Part shown: positions 35,552 to 46,515 of the stretch, in pieces
How positions within the stretch are numbered: the stretch's first letter is position 1
Layout: each line of letters opens with the position of its first letter
Source: Monomorium pharaonis
Taxonomy: Eukaryota > Arthropoda > Insecta > Hymenoptera > Formicidae
DNA length: 64,000 bases
Assembly: GCF_013373865.1 (NCBI RefSeq)
Contig: NC_050471.1
Coordinates: forward strand, 19,587,047 to 19,651,046
Direction: 5' to 3'
Notes under the pieces: model-generated
What the model saw: the letters and a program-made list of their open reading frames with translations, nothing else
Told to the model about the DNA's origin: nothing
Databases searched by the model: none
Translations under genes and position numbers: made by a program

Positions 35552-36949
35552 GGGGGCCGTCTACATTAGGAGGCCAAAATTAAGCACCTTTATTTTTTTT
35601 TTAATGAAACTAAGCAATGGATTTTTCTGCGATTTGTATCACTTATTGTGCATGTCTTTAGATATTCAAAACAATTTTTATTACAAAATTTTATTCATTT
35701 AATTATAAGTTGTAAGCAAAAATGCACAACTACCTTGAAAAATTCCTTTCACACTGCGTACAGGATAACGTCCTTTAGAATCGACTGAAAGAAAAAAAAC
35801 CAAAGTTTTTTGTAAAGTTTATGACTATAGCTTCTAAGTGAACCTAAGAAAGCCATACATTTATTATAAAAAATTGATAAAAATGGCATTTTGAAAAAAA
35901 AAATTGATTTTTTGTGACAAATTTTTGACTTTTTTTAAATAACTTTTTTTTTAACATGACTTTTAATTTATATTTTAGGTTCACACAGAAAATAATTTAA
36001 TAATCTTTAATTAAAAAAAAAATAGAAGTGGATCTGTCCATTAGTTTTTTTTTAATCGTGTACGCAGTTTCGAAAAAAGTGGTTGCGAGAAAAACGCGTT
36101 TAAAGTTTTCGATCAAAGAAAAAGGTTGATAAAAACTTGCTATGATTTGACCGTGCAAACCGATGCCCAAAAGTCTCATAACAAACACTATACGATGATT
36201 AATTTCATAACCAGTATGCCGTAATGGCCCAGAATGAATAAAACGAATATCACACGCGCACTTAACTGCAATTTTAAAACCAAGCCCGCGGCTTTCTGCT
36301 TCTTCAAATGTTATATTACGCTTGCAAACTTTACACATAACAATATCCGTAATGGCTGAGAAAACATTGACAAATTCAATTATTCTATAAAAATAAGTGA
36401 GTTTCACACAAACATCTTCATTGGAAGCTGTTGCCAATTTACGAGCCGACGCGCTTTCTTCTACGGACTCGTTGCTCTTATCGCTGAATTGATTACCGTG
36501 AAATCGTCTCTTCTTCGGCCTTGACGTTCGAGTTATATCATTCTTTCTTTTCAAATACGAAGCCATTTTTATAATCACTGATTAATTGACAAAACTAAAT
36601 AACTCAACACTGAAAACACAAAATACGTGCGCGCGCGCGTGTTGATACAATTTGAATCTATACGGTTCAAAAACACATTGAAAGAGTGTGCACGCAGTGT
36701 AACGTACTACACTTTCGCTGTATATGATGCTTTTAAGAACGCCAACAGGTATCTTTTCAAAGACCGTTAGGGATTTTTACTTGCCGTCCCGCTCGGAGCG
36801 CTCGGAACATGCACTGTACGTACTTATTTCGACCTGATACAATTTGAATCTATACTTGGGATTTTAGGAGCATGTTCTACGGATGAAATACTATCGATTT
36901 AAGCAAAAAAAAATTCGATTTTTTTGACCATCTAATGTAGACGGCTCCC
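35552..36949 (-). mobile_element. Kolobok-like element with TTAA duplication
   Basis: The left end GGGGGCCGTCTACATTAG and the right end CTAATGTAGACGGCTCCC are inverted repeats flanked by TTAA (35548-35551, 36950-36953). TTAA duplication together with the encoded protein fragment points to Kolobok or a relative. At 1398 bp it is an internally deleted derivative. Confidence 0.8.
35997..36578 (-). pseudogene. N-terminal fragment of a Mutator-like/Kolobok transposase
   Basis: 193 codons from ATG at 36578. A basic N terminus (KRKNDITRTSRPKKRR, a possible nuclear signal) is followed by a zinc-knuckle-like CKVCKRNITFEEAESRGLGF and a CACDIRF segment. Then comes a hydrophobic region with INHRIVFVMRLLGIGLHG, the pattern of the Mutator-like transposase domain common in insects. 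The catalytic residues lie downstream in full proteins and are absent here. The last 30 residues appear to be read-through into terminal sequence. The frame is intact, so the deletion may be recent. Family call from memory. Confidence 0.65.
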
Positions 36950-36953
36950 TTAA

Positions 36954-37730
36954 TAGGCTAAAAATGCGACAAAATAAAAAAAATCTTTTGGGTGTAAAAA
37001 CTTAATTGTTTTAAGATTTTAACTTTAAGATTAAAAACTTAAGAGGATGCTGGATTGCCTCTCAAACTTGATCGGGGTCGGTAATGTAGAATCATTTGTG
37101 CTCATCATTAATGAGATTTCGTATATATTTCTTTTATAGATTTGAAAATTCTTTTCTAGAATTAAAGTACACATATTGATATCAATCTGTGAATTGGATT
37201 TTATATCGAGAATGAAAAAAATTTTTTAGATTACTCTACTTATCAACTTTTTCCGAATCCGCACTCACACATACATATAAAATTTTCAGATAAATTATTC
37301 TCTTATACCAAAGTTTTTAGCTCATTTCTAAAAGCACATTATTATTGTTTCCTGTAATGACAACGGTGCATAACAGTTATTTTGTACGTATAGAGTTTTT
37401 AAAACTTAGTGCTGCAGATTAAAGTCACGAAACGACTGTACAAAAGTATAATTTTCTAATTTTTTCTGTTTTTTACATGAAATTGTAGTTAGCCACCGTT
37501 ATTGTTTGTACTTTAATTCTGGAGAAGGATTTACAATTCTACGAACTCAATTAAGAGCCAAGCTTATTAGAAAATAATTAGCATTTAATCGGTAAAACAG
37601 TCGACTCTAGCATCCCCTTGATTATTTAAAATGTTAATTTTGAAATTGAAAAACTAAAAAGTTAAAACTAAATTTAAAACTGTCCTAAAATTTATGAAAG
37701 AAAGATGAACGTTTAATATAAATTATTTAC
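36954..37730. other. no gene recognised; weak MITE-like ends
   Basis: GAGGATGCTGGATTGCC at 37042 and GACTCTAGCATCCCC at 37603 are partially complementary and could bound a small element of about 575 bp. Otherwise AT-rich. Confidence 0.3.
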
Positions 37731-38054
37731 CTTCCTAGCGGCATCTTCTGCATCTTTTATATCTTTTATCTCCTGCCGAAATCCTTCTCGCTCACAAGTA
37801 CGGACAATTTTGCATGGCATATTATCTAGCTGGAGATTAAGTTCCTCGTGGATTTTCTCAATCCATTTCATCATTAAAAAGCTATCGAGATTTGCGTCAT
37901 TTGGACCTATACAACTCTCGTAGGTATCTTCTACAAAAACGCAAAGATAGAGTACCTCTTCAGAGCAGACTAGACGTCGGAAAACATCTCGGAGAAGGTA
38001 ATTAGCATATTCCTCGAGATTTGCTGCTCTATTTTCTGCCTTGGTAATGGAATT
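37731..38054 (-). CDS. CFAP100: exon of a CFAP100-like ciliary protein
   Basis: A clean 324-base minus-strand exon: acceptor TATATTCAACAG at its start, 108 uninterrupted codons, donor GTAAAT at its end, phase 0 on both sides. The translation begins NSITKAENRAANLEEYANYL and has CVFVEDTYESCIGPNDANLD and KWIEKIHEELNLQLDNMP, then a charged, helical end (DIKDAEDAARK). The spacing of YxxCIG, a hydrophobic helix and LDxMP corresponds to the C-terminal part of CFAP100/CCDC37, a coiled-coil protein of motile cilia tied to the inner-arm dynein tether. Base composition is higher in GC than the flanks, as for host coding DNA. The next exon downstream was not found. The exon also extends the reading of those at 60430-61152. 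Confidence 0.7.
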
Positions 38055-38093
38055 CTGTTGAATATATTAATTTGTTAAATTAATTATTAATTA

Positions 38094-39139
38094 CCCAGCT
38101 AGCAAAATGACGCAAACTTTGCGCGAAGTTTGCCGCAAACTCGAGCAAACCTTTGCAACAAAATTACGACAAGGTGTGTCCGCATTAAGCTTAGCTTTTG
38201 CTGGCAAGGCTTGTTGTAAATAGTATGACGCATATTTTATGCAAATAACAGGGTAAAATTTACTAGTAAAGCATAACAACAAATTTACAGCAAAAAACAA
38301 GGCAAACCTTGCTGTACACAATATGATAGCAAATTTGTGGCAAGAATAGAGCAAACCTTGCTGTACATAGCATGATAGCAAATTTGTGGCAAAAACAAGG
38401 CAAACCTTGCTATGCACAATATGATAGCAAATTTGTGGCAAGAACAGGACAAATATTGTCGAAATTTAGATCAACAAAAATGATTATTAGACTGAAATAT
38501 TAGACTGATTAGTCCAATATCAAATGTGAATGGTGCAATCGTACTTGGTTCTCTGTTCTCAACGAGCCCCTTTTATTAATCCAGTAGGTAAATCTTTTTC
38601 ACGAGAAATGCGCCATCTCGAGATAGATAGTAAAGTCAGAAATAAAGTTTAAAACTCGATAATGCAACCCCGTTATTTGCATAAAATGTGCGTCATACTA
38701 TTTGCAACAAGCCTTGCCAACAAAAACTAAGCTGTTTATGGACACATCTTGTCGCAATTTTGTTGCGAAAGTATGCTCGGCAAGTTTTATTTTGTTCTTG
38801 CTACTAATTTGCTGTTATTCTGTGCTTAACAAGATTTCCTGTTTCTGTCATAAATTTATTGTCATGTCGTGTAGCAAGGTTTGCTCTGTTATTTGCTTAA
38901 ATTTTACATTTTATCGTGTCGGAACAAATCTTGTAATTTCTATACGTAATATTTATGTACAAGTCTTTCTCTGTTATTTGCAGCATCGTGTGATGAAAAC
39001 TTTTGCCGTAAATTTGCTTGAAACTTTTAGAAAACAAAGCAACAGACAATTACTTGTCATAAAATTGTTGTCAAAATTGAAACAATCCTTGCTGTAAAGC
39101 TTTCACGATATGTGATTTTAACAGACCTGACTAGCTGGG
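38094..39139. mobile_element. MITE with CCCAGCTAGC ends
   Basis: The termini CCCAGCTAGC and the complementary CTAGCTGGG are flanked by TA (38092-38093, 39140-39141). The interior has many imperfect copies of AATTTGTGGCAA and GCAAACCTTGCT in one half, and complementary TTTGCTCTGTTATTTGC motifs in the other, so the whole folds back. The core at 38555-38620 contains CGAGCCCCTTTTATT. There is no coding; it lies just upstream of a CFAP100-like exon, in the intron. Confidence 0.75.
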
Positions 39140-39614
39140 TACACAGGCACATAAAAAAAAGTGGTTGGTCCGGCGGACCAGATTAGTCCTTATGTATTTT
39201 GGCCTGCTAAATCCGAATCCAAGGTCAGGATTGTAAAGTTAGCTCATATTTCTTAACCTCAAAAAAAAATTTTTACATGTTGGTCCAGCAGACCAGACTA
39301 ATCTATCTTTATGTATTTTGACCCGCTGAATCCAAATCCAAAATCAAAATTGCTGAATTGGCTCATTTTTTCTAATCTAAAAAACAAAAATTTTTTAAAT
39401 GTTGGTCCGGCGGACCAGACTAGTCTATTTTTATGTATTTTGACTCGCTCAATCCAAATCTAAAGTCAGAATTGTTGAATTGATTTATTTTTTCCTAATC
39501 TCAACAAAATTCTTTTTAAATGTTGGTCCGGCGAACCAGACTAGTCTATCCTTATGTATTATGTCCCGTTGAATCCAAATTCAAGGTCAGAATTGCTGAA
39601 TTGGCTCATTTTTT

Positions 39615-40123
39615 GGTAATTATTTACAATAGGTACTTTTCCGAATTTTGATATTTTTTCATAACTTTCTTGGTAAACAGATTTGTTGTGACTCCGACAA
39701 CGATAATTAATCGGAAGAGCCCCCAAAAATAGCTCCTGAAAGCTACATCGAAAAAAATAGGCGCTTCTGTTTAAAGCAGCCCTACCGGCAGAACAATGTG
39801 GAAACAAACGATTGTAGCGATTTCTACCCCAGTCGGGTACAGCAGAGAACGCGTGGGCGTGGGAGGGGCTCCGCCCCTCTCCCTGCACCTCCTCCGTAAT
39901 TTTTCCTAACCTAACCTAACCCAAACATTTTAAAGTCGCTATTTGGTTAATGCAAAAACATTGGAAACGTATAGCGTGGAAAGTCGCAAACCTATGTGGT
40001 ATTGTACAAGCGTGAATATCGTTTACTTTATAGTGGCACTGATATCATGTATCGTACTTATGAAACGTAAAGTAAACAACGTCCACACTTGTATTCGGAA
40101 AATACATACTGTAAATAATTACC
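39615..40123. mobile_element. nested MITE with 8-bp target duplication
   Basis: The ends GGTAATTATTTACA and TGTAAATAATTACC are flanked by CATTTTTT on both sides (39607-39614, 40124-40131). The match extends to about 33 bp through TTTTCCGAAT. Inside are a GC stem-loop at 39855-39885 (GGAGGGGCTCCGCCCCT), three CCTAA units, and AGTCGCAAACCTATGTGGTA at 39983. Removing it rejoins one subterminal repeat of the host element. The duplication length suggests hAT or Merlin; GG ends favour Merlin weakly. Confidence 0.85.
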
Positions 40124-40917
40124 CATTTTTTAACCTAAAAAACAAAAATTATTTTAATGTTGGTCCGGCGAACCAGATTAGTCTATTTTTATGTATTTTG
40201 ACCCGCTGAATCAAAATTCAAGGTTAGAATTGCTGTATTAGCTCATTTTTTTCAACCCCAAAAAAACACCTTGTAAAAGCAGTTTGGGTCACAAATGTAT
40301 AATCCAGAGCGTGCAAGCTTGCGTAACCACATTACCCAAGGAAAATTCAATATGTATGACAAGTCTGAGCTTCTGTGAACAAATAGCATAGAAAATTTAC
40401 TCCCTTTTTCTATTATATATAACTCTTTTATTCTCGAAGGTTTGGATTAATGAACAAACTGAAATCTGGAAGTTACAAGTCTGAAGAGTGAAAACTATTT
40501 ATCGATTCTTCTGAGAGAAATTTGAAAGCAGTGTTGCTATAAAATACTAATGTATATGGTTCCATTCCTGCGCACTCGGTAGTGATAAAAGAAGAGTACA
40601 CAAACTTGAAAACAGTTCTTAAAAAAATTAAATACACAAGAACATAGATGGCAAATTTGTGGGAATCTGAAAATTTTCACCATATTATTGGGTCAACAAT
40701 CAGGTTACACAAAAATCCGTGCTTCCTATGTAAATGGGATAGTAGAGATCGAACGAACTATTACATAAGAAAAAAATGGCCGACAAGGACGCCTTTGCAA
40801 CCTGAGTCTAAAAACATCATAAATGAACCGTTAGTTGAGCTTTCAAAAGTTCTTCTTTCACCTCTTCATATCAAATTAGAACTCATAAAACAATGGATAA
40901 AAGCTCTGAATAAAAAA

Positions 40918-41247
40918 TGACGGTTACTGCTCATCAGTACAGACTTATATTATCAACTTTAATATTCATGTAATTATCTATATAATTTACACACGCCAGA
41001 GTTTCACTAACTATAGTTTCATTAATTGACACGAATGTTTAATGCCGAAACATCTACAATCATGATTCGGTGACACGAGTCACAAATGTATGGTTAATTG
41101 TACTTGATAAGGGCCTAAAGCAGGAGCTGAAACGTCGTATTTGTAACTATCTAATAAAATTTGCCAGTTGTGTCAACTTGAAGAAGAAATTAGTCTCATT
41201 TATTGCAAATCATCACTGGCGACTTTCAAATCACACCGTTAACTTTG
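40918..41247 (+). mobile_element. SINE-like or short retroposon insertion
   Basis: The transposon frame stops at LNKK (40917) and resumes in KCYQYL at 41262. The sequence CTGAATAAAAAA occurs on both sides (40906-40917, 41248-41259), a 12-base duplication expected of target-primed retroposition. The 330-base insert has no TIRs. A tRNA-type promoter was not recognised. Confidence 0.6.
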
Positions 41248-41546
41248 CTGAATAAAAAAAATAAATGCTACCAGTATTTACAAGAAAAAATTTTCAACAT
41301 CTTTGATGCAAAATTGCGGGAAACAATTTTCGATAAACTTCAAATACGTAAAATGTTGAAAGACGACAATTCTGTCACCAAAATGAATGAAGACGAAAGA
41401 GCAGCATGGTTGAGTTTCAAAGGTGTCACAGAAAATTTTCTAGGAAACCACAAAAGATTACAGAAAAAGGATAGCGGAAATGAGAAAGAACTATAGAAAA
41501 CTAGGTTGTTTAATGAATCTTAAGTTGCATTTCTTGGATTCTCATA

Positions 41547-42728
41547 CCCACATAGAAATGAAACCTCCAGTAGACGTCTATTGGACGTCTGTCATTGAAG
41601 TTTGAAACTTCCAGGGGACGTCCCTTGGACATCCAATACAGAGCCACTGGAAATCCATAGTTCTGCATTGCGTACGTCCATTGGACCTCCAATTGACGTC
41701 GTCAAAGATGTCTACTGAACGTTGTGTGGATCATTGATGGAAGATTCATGGAACTTCGATGGATGTCTGACGGATGTTTTGGATCATTACGTATAAAAAA
41801 ATATATTCTTAACAAAATGCAAAAATATCTTTATTCAAAAATAGTTTATACTTAAAATTGAGTATAAATATTTCTTGATTAAATGTATTATGTTTCTTAT
41901 AAATATTTTTTTAAACATATCATTTTTCTTAAATAAAAGTTTTATTTTGTCCTTCTCATTTTTATCAATCTTTTTTACAAACTGATATAGTTCACCAGTC
42001 TTGTATGATATATCGATGGCGAAATCTTACTTTCTTCTGCGCTCTTGACGAGCCCCTTTTATTCCACCAAAAAGTGCATTTTATTCACAAGAAACACACG
42101 TCCCGTAGCGACGGGTAATGAAGGTTTTACAGAGCCTCGGTGGATAATTGACGGACATTTTGTGGATCATTAGTAGTGGAGCTTCGATTCTACGAAACGT
42201 CCGTCAGTTGTCCATCAAGGCTCCGTGAAGCCTCTACTAATGATCCACAAAACGTCCATCAGTCGTCATCAAGACTCCACTCTCTACCAATGATCTATGA
42301 AACATCCATCAGTCGTCCATCGAGACTCCGTCAAACCTTTATTAATTATCCGCGTAACGTACATAATGGATATCTTTTAAGATGTTTTACAGGAATTTAT
42401 AGAGGTAAGATAGATCATCTATCTGATTGTCACCGTGGAAGTAAATATCCCATAGAGCTATGGAAGTTTAGTAGATCTCTAATGGACGTCCATCTGATTT
42501 TCATCATGCAAGTAAACTTCTAATGAAGCCATGGAAGTTTACTGGATCTCTAATGGACGTCCATCTGACATCTACTATGGAAGTAAACATCCAATGGAAT
42601 CATGGAAGTTTACTGGATCTTCAATGGGCGTCCATCTGACTTCCACCGTGGATATAGACGTCCCATGCATCTATGGAGGTTTAGTGGATGTCCATTGGAC
42701 GTCCACTGGATGCCAATTTCTATGTGGG
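41547..42728. mobile_element. MITE with CCCACATAGAAAT ends and TA duplication
   Basis: CCCACATAGAAAT on the left and ATTTCTATGTGGG on the right are flanked by TA (41545-41546, 42729-42730). Both arms consist of 15-70 bp tandem motifs built from GGACGTCCA and GGATCATT. The 300-bp AT-rich core ends with CGAGCCCCTTTTATT at 42050. Removing it restores the reading ...FLDSHIDYFPENLG of the host element's protein, which proves its limits. Confidence 0.92.
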
Positions 42729-43205
42729 TATCGACTACTTCCCAGAAAATCTAGGTGAAGGACAAGAAAAAAGATTTCATTAGAACCTCAAGGAGATTGA
42801 GCATCGATATCAAGGCAAGGGAGATGTGAACATGATGGCTGATTTCTGCTGGACGCTCAAACGAGGTGTCTCTGTGAAAGGGAAGAAACATAAGAGAAAT
42901 TGCACAGAACCTTTGAGAAGAGTTATGTACAATAGAAAAAGGAAGTAAATTTTCTACGCTTTTTATTTACAGAAGCTCAGACTTGTCATACGTATTGAAT
43001 TTTCGCCAGGTAATGTGGTTATGCAAGTCTGAACGCTCTGGCTTATACATTTGTAAACTACTTTTACAAGATGTTTTTTTTTGAGATTAGAAAAAATGTG
43101 GCAATTCAGCAATTCTGATCTTGAATTTCGATTTAGCGGGTCAAAATACATAAGGATTGACTGATCTAGTCCGCCGGACCAACCACTTTTTTTGTGTGCC
43201 TGTGT

Positions 43206-44189
43206 TATTAAAGATGGAATTTTAACTTATAAATTAACGTCTATCATATATTGATATTAATTAATATTATGTTGTCATGTCCGTTACGTCCGGCGGGGTT
43301 AGGATCGCGTAATGTTGTATTTTATTTCTTTTCCTTATTTATTTGCAGTATCACGTTACAATGCCATTTCTTTAGTTCGTGCAATTTTAGAATCGCGTGA
43401 CCAAGGCTTAATTCAACGCGGGTAATGAATAGTAGTGCTTCGCGCGACGCTTCAATTTTTCTCGCTCGAAGGACGCAGGATCATCCGAAGGCATGGATCG
43501 GCGGGAGCAGGAGACATATACCTGTCACCGTACACGGGGGTGGAGGCGCCTGGTTGTAGCGGCACCGAAGTGTCCGCTCCGGTGCTGTCTAAAATGGCGG
43601 AACGCTCAGGAGCGCGCCGATCCCCGCGCTTACGGTAAAGCCAGTGGATTCGCAGGGGCCATTGATGGGGAAGGATAAACGCTAGTTAACGCGCACCTTC
43701 CCTCACCGTTGGCTGTTTGTCTCCCGCAGGATAGGTTTCGACAGAATGAGAGAGATGGAAAAAGAACTCTCTCCACCAACGCGCTCCGGGAGAACGCTGA
43801 CCAGCGCTCGCCTAGGGGCGACGGGATGTTACCGCGCTCCTTGCGGGAACGCAGTGCAGCGCTCCTCTTCCCCTCCCACACTGTTCGCGAAAGAAAAGAG
43901 AATTCGAAGCACCGCCGATCACTTTGACGCACTGCGATTCGCAGGGAAAAGAAGAAAGAATAACTCAATTTGAATGAAATAGTATCACTGATTTACTTTA
44001 ATAAAAAAAGAAAAACAAAGAAATATTTAATTAATGGGAACTGGCACCTTTACAACACTGTCCTTACTTGAATTCGCACGCACAACGCACGCAGATCTAA
44101 CCACTAAAAATTAACGCAAGTTTATAAATTAATTTACGCAAATGGGATTTGCTACTTGGTCTCGCAGACTCAAAAATAAAAAGGAAAAT
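43206..44189. other. unassigned, GC-rich; possible LTR piece
   Basis: CCGTTACGTCCGGCGGGGTT at 43280 resembles the start of the LTR family at 15425. The rest is GC-rich without a matching end or coding. Open frames on both strands between 43435 and 43973 overlap each other and are not convincing. Confidence 0.35.
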
Positions 44190-44600
44190 ATTTTAAGTTC
44201 CCTTCGGAAATTATTCCAAGTCCGTTCACGAAAAAAGTATTGTAAGTTCGCTCATGAAAAATATCCCAAGTTCCCTTATGGAAATTATTCCAAGTCCGTT
44301 AACGAAAAAAGTATTTTAAGTTCGCTCATGAAAAACATTCTAAGTTCGCTCGCAAAAAATATTCTAAGTTTGTTCGCGAAAAATATGCTAAGTTTGCTCG
44401 CGAAAAATATGCTAAGTTCGCTCGCGAAAAATATTCTAAGTTTCCTCGCAAAAAATATTCTAAGTTCCTTCGCGAGAGAGCGCGAAATATTCTAAGTTTA
44501 CACGCGAATTTGCGAAAAATTTCTAAGTTCACGCGTGAAATCGCAAAAAATTTCTAAATTCACGTGCGAAGTTGCGAAAAATTTCTAAGTTCTCACACGA
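44190..44600. repeat. 24-27 bp tandem repeat array
   Basis: About 15 units resembling TTCTAAGTTCGCTCGCGAAA plus AATA. CTCGCGAA/TTCGCGAG is a small palindrome in each unit. The unit degenerates at the right. Apparent frames on both strands come from the repeat. Confidence 0.9.
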
Positions 44601-44857
44601 AGATTAACAAACCGAACGAGCTGAGTCAAAGGAGCAAAATCCGAATTTGGGCCGAAAATCTCGGTTTATATATGCGCGAAGTAAGGATGATCGTGGGTGA
44701 AGGGTTAGGAAACGCTGATGATAAATCATCTTACTCCTGTCATCTAATTTGTTAAGTATTAGGTCTACGGCTTCGATCTCGCTTTCGGCGGTTAGCGCTT
44801 TCTGTGTTTATCTACAATTTTTACTCGTGCGCCGCGGATCGGCCGTAGGAACTTCTT

Positions 44858-45274
44858 ATAGCGTTTTCTACTGGGAAAACTGGTGCAGCACCAACGCTGC
44901 GGTAGATTTCGATGAAAACTCCACTAGCGCAATAATAGTGCAGGTTTAGTGTGATTCAGTGGAACACATCATTAAACAGGTTTAAAAATTAAACAATTTC
45001 ATTGTTATAAAGTTTACTAAAATAATGTAATAACATATACTTTAATGTAATACCTTAAAGCACGAACATAACATCTATTTAATTTGCACTGGCACCTTCC
45101 ACCGTATCGAAAGACGGTGGAGCAAAAGTTGCACTCGGTGCAATTTTTTTGCATCAATTTTGTCAGTAGAACATTAAATACTGAAAATATGTAAACTGAT
45201 TTTTACAGTGGAACAATAAAATTGCACTCAGTGTGCACCAGTGTTACACTAGTTTTCCCAGTAGAAAACGCTAT
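44858..45274. mobile_element. MITE with ATAGCGTTTTCTACTGGG ends
   Basis: ATAGCGTTTTCTACTGGGAA on the left and TTCCCAGTAGAAAACGCTAT on the right are exact inverted ends, with similar subterminal GTGCAGCACC/GTGTGCACC boxes. 417 bp, no coding. Confidence 0.85.
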
Positions 45275-45599
45275 TAATTGCTCACATTCCTGTTATGAGT
45301 GACACACTCATAACGATAAAAAATGTGTCAGTAGCACGATGACGTAAGTCGGTCAGGTGTTTCCTTCAACTTCAATGTGTTTACTCATTGTATTAAGTTT
45401 TATGCAATCTAAGGGCAATTTTAATGGATGTAATCGATTGTAATTTGTATCTATCACAATGCTATAGTATTAATAAGAATATAAGGACCATACATCAAAT
45501 CGTAATTCTGCACTTTTTTACAATCTTTGCAAATATAATTTGTATTAATCGCCCTATCTATTGCGTTTTGCATATGGCCTAGTTTGTTTTGAAATTTTA

Positions 45600-46228
45600 A
45601 ATAGTGCGCCAGCGGTCGTTTTAAATAATTAATTAAAAATAAACAATCGATAGAACTCTTTATAAAATGTCTTGAAATAGTCGGAACTATGCGAGAACTG
45701 TCGGGAACTCTTGAAAAAGTGATAGAAACGCCCAGCGCACCCTTTTAATCGTAAATGGTGCGCCAGGGGTTGGGTTAAACAATTAATTAAAAATTATTAA
45801 TCAACGGAACTTTTTGCAAAATGAGTTGAAATTGTCAGGAACTATAAAACTCTTTGAGAACTATAGGAAAATAAAACAGAAATTAATTTTTTTTTGAAAA
45901 TTGGAAGTTTTACGGAAATTTAGCACCTTATATTTTTAAATTATTTTTATTTTAATTAATTCGGTAGAACTATTGATATAAACTATCAGGAACTGTAGAA
46001 CTATTCTAAAAGAAGCTAGAACTCCTAAGAAATAATCGATTTTTACGATTCGGTGCGCTGCATGAACTTAGCGCACCATATTTTTAAATTTAATTTTATT
46101 ATATTTAATCAACGGAACTCTCGAAAATTCTTACAGAGAACTCTAGAACTATTCGAAAGGATACTAGAACTCTAAAGAAACTTCTGGATTTTTGAATATG
46201 GTGCGCCAAGTTCACGAAAGTGTGGAAT
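45600..46228. repeat. degenerate tandem repeat of about 160 bp
   Basis: GGTGCGCCA-type boxes recur at about 45606, 45758, 46050 and 46200, with ATTAATTAAAAAT and GGAACT/AGAACT runs between them. Divergence is high. Confidence 0.6.
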
Positions 46229-46515
46229 CGTGAGTCCGCTATTACAGCGCACGACCAAACATTCGTGGGCCGCTACTCTAATATACCACTACTCAGCTTG
46301 AGAAGCCGCGGTACATCGTCTTCGCTCTGCAGGCTGGTCGGAGGAACGTCATGCTCGAGGACTCAAGTCGATTCGATCATTGCAAACTGATCAATATAAA
46401 ACTGTATCTAAACTCGAATTGTTTTGCGACGATATGAATCTGGATTTTGATAAAAACAGATGGTCGATTCTCTACAACATGTACGTACGTTTCTATAAAA
46501 CCTATTACGTATTAT
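46229..46515 (+). pseudogene. fragment of the virus-like/Polinton-like repeat protein
   Basis: In two frames the plus strand reads PLLQRTTKHSWA, VFALQAGRRNVM, SSRFDHCKL and DDMNLDFDKNRW, matching the order and wording of the minus-strand gene at 62800-63910 (PLLQQTTKHSWA, YDDMNFDFDKNGR). Two frameshifts break it. The family is multi-copy in ant genomes by recollection and may be a jelly-roll capsid-like protein; that function is not shown here. A tandem array follows directly. Confidence 0.6.

Larger units (their letters stand above)
40489..42948 (+). pseudogene. orphan arthropod transposon protein, interrupted
   Basis: The pieces in order are: IDSSERNLKAVLL and SVVIKEEYTNLKTVLKKIKY (40500-40630); PCFLCKWDSRDRTNYYIRKK and INEPLVELSKVLLSPLHIKL (40700-40917); KLRETIFDKLQIRKMLKDDN and FLGNHK (41260-41455); DYFPENLGEGQEKRFH (42731-42775); and RYQGKGDVNMMADFCW (42808-42855), ending KRK and a stop at 42948. 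These phrases belong to a large family of multi-copy hypothetical proteins in insects and other arthropods that I recall only as uncharacterised. CFLC and the acidic Asp/Glu-rich motifs would fit a nuclease, but no role is proven. An inserted retroposon, a MITE and several stops break the frame. Confidence 0.65.
39141..43205 (+). mobile_element. 4.07 kb DNA element carrying an orphan protein
   Basis: The ends are inverted over at least 40 bp: ACACAGGCACATAAAAAAAA, then GTGGTTGGTCCGGCGGACCAG, on the left and the complement on the right. The GGTCCGGCGGACC part is itself palindromic. The left subterminal region holds five copies of a roughly 125-bp repeat (39160, 39283, 39404, 39523, 40158), each with GGTCCGGCGRACCAGA and TATGTATTTTGACCCGCT; one copy lies at the right end. 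No target duplication is certain, because the left end abuts the neighbouring MITE. The superfamily is unknown to me. Confidence 0.75.

Noticed and set aside
39905..39925. Telomere repeat (CCTAA)
   Set aside because: Only three units inside a MITE; interstitial and too short to be a telomere.
43280..45000. Third solo LTR of the TGTTACGTCC family
   Set aside because: Only the first bases resemble it; no matching end or target duplication.
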